Shown piece after piece: positions 63,641 to 64,000 of a DNA stretch of 64,000 nt. Source of the stretch: Venturia oleaginea (lineage: Eukaryota; Ascomycota; Dothideomycetes; Venturiales; Venturiaceae); the NCBI GenBank assembly GCA_013176395.1, contig JABMLP010000006.1:1736001-1800000 (forward strand), in the 5' to 3' direction. Position numbers and translations under genes: made by a program. How positions within the stretch are numbered: the stretch's first letter is position 1; every line of letters begins with the position of its first letter. The notes under the pieces were generated by a model that made no database searches, was not told where the DNA came from, and saw only the letters and a list, made by a program, of their open reading frames with translations.

Positions 63641-63882
63641 AGAATATTTCTTTCGGATACCAGAATTCTAGGTTAAAATGTTTCAACGTTGAGTATGGAC
63701 GTCGTAACTGCCGTGTTGAGGAAGGAAATTTACTGTTGGTAGCTAATTCCGGACCACATCAAATCTTCAAAGGTGCCGGACGCTCTGTATCGACCTCCCT
63801 TAAGAGCGCAAAGTAGTGTCAAGGCATTCCCTTGATATGGAAATACATTTCAACATTTGATCCTCGTGCATGCTGTCGATGT

Positions 63883-64000
63883 TTATAGGTCCTCGGGAAT
63901 GATCCGCTTTACCGAGTGGACGATGTAGTAGAGAATGATTCCCTCGATCTCGTTAATCAACCCATGGCCGTTGCATGTTTTCTCGGCCTTGAGAATGACT
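63883..64000 (-). CDS. C-terminal end of a gene cut by the window edge
   Basis: An open frame enters from the right edge and reads ...LKAEKTCNGHGLINEIEG then IILYYIVHSVKRIIPEDL and a TAA at 63883-63885. The peptide looks like a genuine protein end, but 38 residues are too few to name it. Confidence 0.5.
   Translation of the reverse strand, partial: VILKAEKTCNGHGLINEIEGIILYYIVHSVKRIIPEDL

Overview
The window looks like a chromosomal segment of a filamentous ascomycete (Pezizomycotina). Genes are split by short introns of about 45-70 nt with GT...AG borders and CTAAC/CTGAC-like branch sites. The gene set is typical of the group: a HET-domain protein, a STAND NTPase, secreted GH28 polygalacturonase, S41 peptidase, a fungal carboxylesterase, catalase-peroxidase, a hAT transposon, a tRNA with a short intron, and conserved housekeeping genes (Luc7, Gpi16/PIG-T, Age2-type ArfGAP, Ysc84, MsrB, a Bet1/Sft1-like SNARE). 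The style of the wall-degrading and HET genes would suit Leotiomycetes, but that placement is inference. I joined exons by eye; for the models given with exact introns, the exon lengths sum to a multiple of three and the reading frame continues across every junction.

Layout. 1-3.8 kb: no convincing gene. 3.8-7.5 kb: a HET-domain gene (+) and a short STAND NTPase gene (-), tail to tail. 8.2-14.8 kb: secreted S41-type peptidase and polygalacturonase (both +), then a threonine-type asparaginase (-). 15.16-18.79 kb: a decayed hAT transposon with recognisable terminal inverted repeats. 19.5-24.4 kb: an alpha/beta hydrolase and a catalase-peroxidase (both -). 25.6-28 kb: a tRNA-Ala-like gene and an amidase. 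29.3-31.9 kb: a GH31 glycosidase pseudogene. 32.5-44.2 kb: a conserved block with a UBA-like protein, Age2-type ArfGAP, SNARE, MsrB, Gpi16 and Luc7. 44.6-52.2 kb: two related membrane/coiled-coil genes on either side of a Ysc84/SH3 gene, both with broken frames. 53-57.4 kb: a small lipid-anchored-type protein, an unknown coiled-coil protein and a row of decaying F-box-like fragments. 59.4-62.9 kb: a short-chain dehydrogenase and a secreted type-B carboxylesterase, divergently transcribed. 63-64 kb: a partly resolved membrane protein and the end of a gene running off the right edge.

How the genes relate. Several encode secreted or detoxifying enzymes that fit a plant-associated or saprotrophic lifestyle (polygalacturonase, S41 peptidase, carboxylesterase, catalase-peroxidase). 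The 32-44 kb block is vesicle-traffic and RNA-processing housekeeping. The most notable signals are the HET/STAND pair, the two broken paralogous coiled-coil genes, the GH31 pseudogene, a dehydrogenase whose frame requires two GC-AG introns, and the bounded hAT element. I found no clearly new multi-gene system; the membrane/coiled-coil pair is the least explained part of the window.
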